Shown piece by piece: positions 58,176-64,000 of a DNA stretch of 64,000 bases. The DNA is taken from contig CM042997.1 of NCBI GenBank assembly GCA_023678885.1, forward strand, positions 21,954,064 to 22,018,063, written 5' to 3'. The notes beneath the pieces are model-generated. The model was not told where the DNA came from. It made no database searches and saw only the letters and a list, made by a program, of their open reading frames with translations. Position numbers and translations under genes: made by a program. The DNA comes from Pogostemon cablin (taxonomy: Eukaryota > Streptophyta > Magnoliopsida > Lamiales > Lamiaceae). The stretch's first letter is position 1; the number at the start of each line of letters is the position of its first letter.

Positions 58176-59073
58176 ACATAGCATATATTATGGAGGGAGT
58201 ATATTATTAAAAAAAATTAAGGTATATTTTTTTAGTTAAAAGCTATTTATTTGACAAAATCCCTGACCATGCAACACACGACACTATTTTTGGACAATCT
58301 TACTGCTGCATGGAACGGTATTACTAGACTTCTACTTCGGGTAGAGATAAAATGATTTATCCAAAAGACATGATTTGAACTTCTTTTTTGAGTTTAAATA
58401 ACATTATAGTGTGACATTCAAGCCATATGAATTAGGCTGTAATTATTGATTGTAATTAGCTGTCATTATTCTTAATTAGCCATTAAGGAATATCATTATA
58501 CTCCCAAAATTAAAGGAGTCACGTAACTCTATATATGCTGACATAATTAACTTCCATAATCAATCTTTAATTGTTTAGTCCAAAAACTAAATAGGGCAGT
58601 TATTATTTTTGTCATACATCATCAATTTATCACAATTAATTATACATGGTACATAAATTCACGTTATATCAATAATATGTATAAATATATGATACTGTTA
58701 ATTAATATCAGAATTCTTCAAAATAAGTAATCATCATATTCAATTAAATATGGCGTTACTACACTATCATAATATTTTTAATGGGATAGTGCTTAATTCC
58801 CGGAATAATCATTATGATACACGAGAATCAATTCCAACTAATTTCATAAACATAATTCCAACTAATTTTATAAACATAATTTCGCCCAAAATTCAATAAT
58901 ATGATCGAGATCAATTCATCATCAATTTTCTCATACATATTGCAGCGGAAAAAACATGTATGCATGTTTTGATAATCTCATTCAATTAGGCATATGATAA
59001 GTGGATTCATTCAATCATATACAGATTCATAAAATATTAATTGATGAAAAATCATAAGATCCAAAACCATGCA
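58176..59073. other. Intergenic; possible interior of the adjacent LTR element
   Basis: No coding domain seen on either strand. Two short direct copies of AATTCCAACTAATTT lie near 58830 and 58855. If the LTR at 59085-59618 belongs to a minus-strand element, this would be its truncated leader. Confidence 0.35.
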
Positions 59074-59082
59074 CTGATACCA
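59074..59082 (-). other. Primer-binding site (initiator Met-tRNA type)
   Basis: Minus strand TGGTATCAG, two bases from the edge of the LTR-like block 59085-59618. The next bases (TGCATGG) depart from the standard GAGCC. Confidence 0.55.
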
Positions 59083-59084
59083 CA

Positions 59085-59618
59085 TGTAAGCATAAATTCA
59101 TAAATCAATTAATTTATTAATTGACATGGCTCTCTCCTCACCCATTTTCTTTATGCACGGTACGTAAAACTTCATGTGATAGAGAATTAATAAAACCATG
59201 TCCCTTTAATAGGTGGAGAGAGGACCAGATCGGTATATTAAATCTTTATCAAATCACATTCTGATTGTTATTCATAAATATATATGACCTTATTTATCTC
59301 ATATATATTATTTATTTAAACCATATCCTTATTTAATATATTTGACCATAATAAATATCTCATATATTTAATTATTAATGGCACTAGGCCATAATAATCT
59401 TACATATTATTCAGGCACAAAATACTAGCGAGGGATAGATGATAACACACAAGCCAAATAGATCAAAATAGCATGACTGCAAAACATCAGATAAAGTGAC
59501 GCAAGAAAGCCACATAATGCGCAATTGTTCTAACTCATTCTATATTATCTTTCCTTATGACTAATGTTCTAAACAAGTTGGCCATTGGAGGTCATATTAA
59601 TCAACTACGTATCTAACA
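59085..59618 (-). mobile_element. LTR remnant of a minus-strand retrotransposon
   Basis: On the minus strand the block begins TGTTAGATACGTAGTTG and ends TTATGCTTACA, with a primer-binding site directly downstream. That is the layout of a 5' LTR. I found no second LTR and no pol domain to the left, so the element is truncated or is a leader-bearing fragment. Confidence 0.55.
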
Positions 59619-59804
59619 ATCGTGCAATTAAGTAATCCCACAGAGAATGGGAGAAACACTTTATGTTTAAAATGATATGACACCTCTCAAAAAGGTTGAA
59701 CCTTCCATCCACTATTTCCTCAAGGGGTTTATCTATGAAAAAATGAAAGGAATTGAATCAAAATATGCCTATATTAGGATGAACTTGCTATTTCTTCCCT
59801 GCTT

Positions 59805-60185
59805 ATGTGTAGATGTGGTTGCTTTCTTTCCTCATGTCTTGCTCTGTCCATTTGGATGGTTACTGCAATGGCTGCATACATAGAGACAACTCTCAAGCGC
59901 AATTGTACATGGCGTTTTTTTGGCTCAGCAAATCCAACTTTATTTGTTAAAAATTGCCTACAAGTGTTTTATCTTCAGTTTTCACAATCTGATCTAGATA
60001 ATCAGTTTCTAGTATATAGAATCAGCATGCTAGGCCAAATCATCATAACCATACTTTTTGTAGGTGGAGCATTTTGGTATGCCGGCTCTGGGTTCAGGCA
60101 TGGTTTGGTAGGTTTGTTTTGGAGGAGTTTCATTGATGGGCTCAATGGTTATTTTACTTGGTTAAAACTTAAAACATACTACTGA
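59805..60185 (+). CDS. Orphan open frame with a membrane-like segment, uncertain
   Basis: This is one of the longest frames outside the recognised genes and elements. The displayed frame gives 126 codons, but its first true ATG is further in, at the VTAMAAYIETTLKR region. It contains a hydrophobic stretch (SMLGQIIITILFVGGAFWYAG). I do not recognise the family. The DNA from 59650 to 62300 is less AT-biased and T-rich on +, like plant introns and UTRs. It could therefore be an exon of a degraded or undetected gene. An acceptor-like CTTTTTGTAG at 60055-60064 hints that part of the frame may be intronic. A chance frame is equally possible. Confidence 0.2.
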   Translation: MCRCGCFLSSCLALSIWMVTAMAAYIETTLKRNCTWRFFGSANPTLFVKNCLQVFYLQFSQSDLDNQFLVYRISMLGQIIITILFVGGAFWYAGSGFRHGLVGLFWRSFIDGLNGYFTWLKLKTYY

Positions 60186-60710
60186 TTGTCATTTTTGACT
60201 AAAGTATTTAGCTTTGTTTGTGGCCTGTGAGTGTCATGGATGTTTGTCTCATTTTGAAGATGACTAGAGAGAACACTGTTTATTTATAACTTTTTATTAC
60301 TTATGAATGGAAACGTGTATTACTTTCAAACTAAATAAATTTAATAAAAAAAACTATTCAATAAATGTATAAACAACTTAAAACATACTTCAAAAGATGT
60401 TTTAGTGCTCCTTGTGTCTCACACCCTCAGGAATAACTAGGGATTTTATTACATACTGTGCCTTCAGTGAGAATTCAATCATATTATGACGAGATTATTG
60501 ATCATATGACATATATTTTTGTCATTGCGGTCAAAGCATTTTGATACTACTGTTTCTTTTCCACTTTTACTTGATAGTATATTGTCTTTATATGAATAGG
60601 TTCTAATGTGGTTTCCCTTCCTTCTTCACATTCTGTTCATATGTAATTGAGTTTTTTCCATTGCATATAAGAACAACTTTAGAATCTATTTTCCTTGTTT
60701 TACATGTTAC
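60186..60710 (+). other. Transcript-like, no gene recognised
   Basis: T-rich intron/UTR-like composition on +, no supported exon. Confidence 0.35.
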
Positions 60711-60718
60711 CATATTAT

Positions 60719-61330
60719 CAGGGGCGGATATAGGGGGTACGGCTGTACCCCCAAAACCCCCCACCCCCACCCCTAATTTCTTTTTAAAATTTTTTATATA
60801 TATATTTATATATATAAATAGTTATATATTAATTAATTTGTATTCCAAATTATTTAATTAATATAAATTTATAAACAATTTATCATAATTTTTAATAAAT
60901 TTACACTATAAACTCATAATAATAATGTCTTACATTGCTTTTTACAAATAAAAAGTAGATGGTGTCAACAATAATTATAATTTTAGGGTGTTATTTAATT
61001 ATTATACGATTTTGAATATCAAATACTCCCTCCATCCCTCTAATTACTTCACACTTTTTTTTATCCGCTTCAGCACAAATATACTTTCCTAAAAATGGTA
61101 TAAATACATCTCAATAATATCCATTTTTTTACATATATTTCAATAACTTTATACATATTTTCATTAAATTATCTAAAATACTCATTTTTTACACACGTCT
61201 AAGCAACTTTAAATATAAAAATTAATTTTTCTTAATTTATGCATACAAAAAATACATGTTACTTACGGAGAGAGTAATATTTTTATAATTACGTCGTACC
61301 CCCGAAAAAAATTTCCTGGATCCGCCCCTG
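60719..61330. mobile_element. hAT-type MITE, 612 bp
   Basis: It starts CAGGGGCGGATATAGGGGG and ends TTTCCTGGATCCGCCCCTG, inverted repeats of the CAGGGGCGGA type known from plant hAT MITEs. A perfect 8-bp duplication CATATTAT flanks it (60711-60718 and 61331-61338), which is diagnostic for hAT. No transposase. It contains the Stowaway-like element 61026-61274. The small open frame across its left end is incidental. Confidence 0.92.
61026..61274. mobile_element. Stowaway-like MITE nested in the hAT MITE
   Basis: It runs from CTCCCTCCATCCCTCTAATT to CATGTTACTTACGGAGAGAG, flanked by TA (61024-61025 and 61275-61276). It inserted after the hAT MITE. Confidence 0.75.
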
Positions 61331-61338
61331 CATATTAT

Positions 61339-62399
61339 CCACTGCTCTTTTAGTGGGGTTCAGTATCTTATCCAGTCCAATTTTTTTGTTGTATGAGAGG
61401 GTGAGGCTCTATGAAATGATATTATGAGATGTAAAGTGATTTAGTTATCAAATTAAGTTAATCATATGCATGCTATGCCTAGACTTCAAAGTTCAGGTTA
61501 TGCAGTTTGAACTTCCGTGGCGCTAAGATTGAACACAAACGTTTTGCTGCTGCCATCTGCTGTCATTTTTTTTCTACTTTTCACATATATTTATGCAGAA
61601 TTCTGCAACCATCCTGTTTTTCTTCAAATTATCCTCTCTGCTTATAAATTATTTGAATGTATCATACGTTGTAGGAAAAACTTCGAGAATAAATGATTTC
61701 AGTGAGAAAACCCGATAGTAATGTTCCATAATTGATGAGGTACATATTTTTAGCATTATATTTTACATTCCCTCTGAAATCAAGAAAAGCTATACTCAAT
61801 TACGAGCGCTAGCTCATAGTGTTCTCCTCCACTCCTGTTGTCAATTTAATGAATTTGTGTCTCTCTACCTGTTGTATTTTATTGGCACATTTGCTTAAGT
61901 GATTTGTAGTGTTTGAAGGAATTTCTAATGCATGGTGATTATATGCCAGTGCAGTTCCCTGAAGCTGTCTTGAGTTCTGAGGTTTAACAGAGGAAAATTT
62001 TCAAGAACTGCAGCTTTTACTGTTTAAGGAAGATGTTATTACATGACTACGTGCAGTTCTAATTTTTTTTTTTTCATGAGAATATTTAGAATTATAGATC
62101 TGGTTTACTGCTTGATATATAGTTAAATTGTACCATATTTTACTGTGTGGGTGAGGTACAGCAGAAGACCTAGTTTTTAGGTTGGTTCATTTTCAAATCA
62201 CCTGTCATCAAATTTAACCTTTCTTTATAATAGTAATACTTTCCTGTCTATTCATGCACATTTTCTATTTTTAGAGGTAAAAATTAGAAGCATTTGTAAA
62301 TATTTTCCTGCATGGTTTAAACTTTTTCTTTATTACCCCAAGTATAAGAGTAATTATTTTTTACTTGAAACGACGGATTTAATTTTCACTCGAAAATGA
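61339..62399 (+). other. Transcript-like intergenic DNA
   Basis: Moderate GC and T-rich tracts on + resemble intron or UTR (for example TTGAACTTCCGTGGCGCTAA near 61509). No open frame or domain supports an exon. Confidence 0.35.
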
Positions 62400-62620
62400 A
62401 TTCGTGTTGAATAATACATTCGTGTAAAAATTTCGTGTCAAATAATGCATCCGAGTAAAAATTCGTTTCAAATAATGCATTCGTATAAAATTTTTGTGTC
62501 AAATAATGCATTCATGTAAAATTTCGTGTCAAATAATGCATCTGAGTAAAAATTTGTGTCAAATAATGCATCGTGTCAAATTTTCATGTCAAATAATGCA
62601 TTCGTGTCAAATAATGAATT
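62400..62620. repeat. ~31-bp minisatellite
   Basis: About seven variable units of TCGTGTCAAATAATGCATTC followed by GTGTAAAAAT. Units alternate between CATTCGTG and CATCTGAG variants, suggesting a higher-order pair. Confidence 0.85.
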
Positions 62621-62874
62621 GAGTTATGTGTGTATACATGCACACGAGTTGGTACAGGAAAATAATGCATTACTCGAATATTCAAATAAAGATTATTTTG
62701 GTTAAATCAAGTATAAAAGATATACTCTGTGTTAAATTTAGGATAAGAAAAAAAATTGGTATAAAAAATAGGATATAATAATTTTTGTCTCTAAAAATTA
62801 CATTATACGCATTTTATCTGCTTCTTATTTATTTATTAATTCAAATAACTTTATTTATTTTTAATTACTACTCA

Positions 62875-63140
62875 CTCCCTCCGTCCCATAGAAGTTGGTA
62901 TAATTTTTTTTGGGCACGGAGATTAAGGAGTATAATAATTTAATATAAAGTGGAGTAAAGTGAAGTGAGAGAAATAATATTTAATGTGTAGTGGGTAGTT
63001 GTATTAGAGGTGATATGTGGGACCCATGAGAATAGATTAATTGTTTTTTTGTGTGGGTCCATATATTAAAAGGAAATGTGTCAATTTTAATAGAAAAAAT
63101 AAAAAAGAAAAGTATGTCAACTTCTATGAGACAGAAGGAG
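62875..63140. mobile_element. Stowaway-like MITE
   Basis: It runs from CTCCCTCCGTCCCATAGAAG to CTTCTATGAGACAGAAGGAG, followed by TA. The left flank reads CA where TA is expected. Good terminal inverted repeats of at least 25 bp. A second ATGGAGGGATTA end-like motif follows at 63150. Confidence 0.72.
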
Positions 63141-63142
63141 TA

Positions 63143-64000
63143 CTTGGGATGGAGGGATTACTCTTTGCCTATATACCCTATCCAAAGGACCCATTTGGAC
63201 CCGTTATTCTGTTTCAAATGAAAGACGACGATAATAATTAAATTTACTGCAAGAGAAGTATTCAATGAGAGTGGGAGGTTAAAAAAAAGAAAAAAAAATA
63301 GAGAGAGCTAGAGAGTTTAGTTAGGAGAGAGATGAGAAAAGGAAATAGGTTGTAACTAGGGGTGTGCGGATCGGTTAAAAATTCTTCCCGAAATTTTATT
63401 ACACGTGTTAGATGAATGACACGTGAGAAAGAAAATCTTAATCACCGCTCTTTTAAGCTTTTCTTTTAGGATATAAATTTTATTATATCATATGTTTCAA
63501 TCATCCAACGATAAATAACAGAAGATGTAATGCGAAAATGTAACAGAATAATCGAACACATATATGCACACCTTGAATTTTTTGTGTCAATTTTGTGTAT
63601 CATTTTTTTTATCCTGCATTATATAATATACACATAATATAATATACCAAAATAGTTCGGGAATCCAGAACATTGTACGTGAAAGATATTTCTTTTTTTT
63701 TTTTTAAATGAATGAAATTCAAACAATATCAATGTGAATTTACATCTGGCTTCACTCCTATCAATAACTAGGACATAAATAACAAGATTGGACGCATTCA
63801 AATTCAAATATAGAATTAAGTGTGAACCAATTTAAAATTTTAAAATTGAACTCTTCCAATTATTATTTTAAAACATTTTGCCTCGTCAAATCATATTTTA
63901 CACCTAATCCCACCCAAATTGTATTAAACTAATGCCGTACCAAATTATGCTATGTTAGATCTTGTCTAATTCAATACATACACTACTTTGCATGGGTGAT
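63143..64000. other. Intergenic, nothing recognised
   Basis: AT-rich. A GAGAGAG-rich stretch lies near 63299-63335. The minus-strand frame at 63619-63807 has no domain. Confidence 0.45.

Noticed and set aside
1..64000. Bacterial-type systems, CRISPR arrays, rRNA or tRNA genes
   Set aside because: The sequence is plant nuclear DNA; no regularly spaced identical repeats or cloverleaf-like genes were recognised. The Met-tRNA-like matches are retrotransposon primer-binding sites.

Overview
The window is AT-rich nuclear DNA of a flowering plant, almost certainly a eudicot. The evidence is spliced genes with GT-AG introns, a plastid-type plant phosphofructokinase, a plant-specific AP2/ERF factor, a Ty1/copia element primed by initiator Met-tRNA, and many plant MITEs. 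I cannot name the species.

Three genes are well supported. (1) A 10-exon alpha/beta-hydrolase of the DUF676 lipase-like family (27929-32754, +, 357 aa). (2) A 14-exon plastid ATP-dependent 6-phosphofructokinase of the PFK5 type (35376-41184, +, 536 aa). (3) A single-exon AP2/ERF transcription factor resembling group IXb (44579-45121, -, 180 aa). The first two are co-directional neighbours. The gap between them holds a decayed LINE that is itself split by a solo LTR. A fourth, weak candidate is an orphan open frame with a membrane-like segment at 59805-60185. The genes have no obvious shared pathway.

The rest is mostly mobile DNA, much of it nested. 0.7-6.8 kb: a solo-LTR-like block and two families of GC-tipped hairpin repeats. 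6.8-9.3 kb: a pair of related elements flanked by TTA/TAA. 11.4-22.4 kb: a foldback Mutator-like element with an 11-bp target duplication, containing a 9.5-kb Ty1/copia element (AAAAC duplication, LTRs about 1.2% diverged, polyprotein frame broken five times) and a TIR element with a GC-rich low-complexity core. 23.4-26.85 kb: a non-autonomous Helitron on the minus strand with one 3' end and two 5' ends. 42.6-43.0 kb: a nearly perfect 398-bp hairpin with a perfect 10-bp duplication. 50.05-52.9 kb: a dead hAT transposase of the TTF zinc-finger/ZMYM-like class. 59.1-59.6 kb: an LTR with adjacent primer-binding site. 60.7-61.3 kb: a hAT-type MITE with a perfect 8-bp duplication and a Stowaway-like element inside it. 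About a dozen Stowaway-like elements are scattered throughout, one of them in the ERF promoter.

I found no bacterial-type system, CRISPR array, rRNA or convincing tRNA. The most interesting content is the transposon architecture, with exact target-site duplications that let the insertion order be reconstructed.
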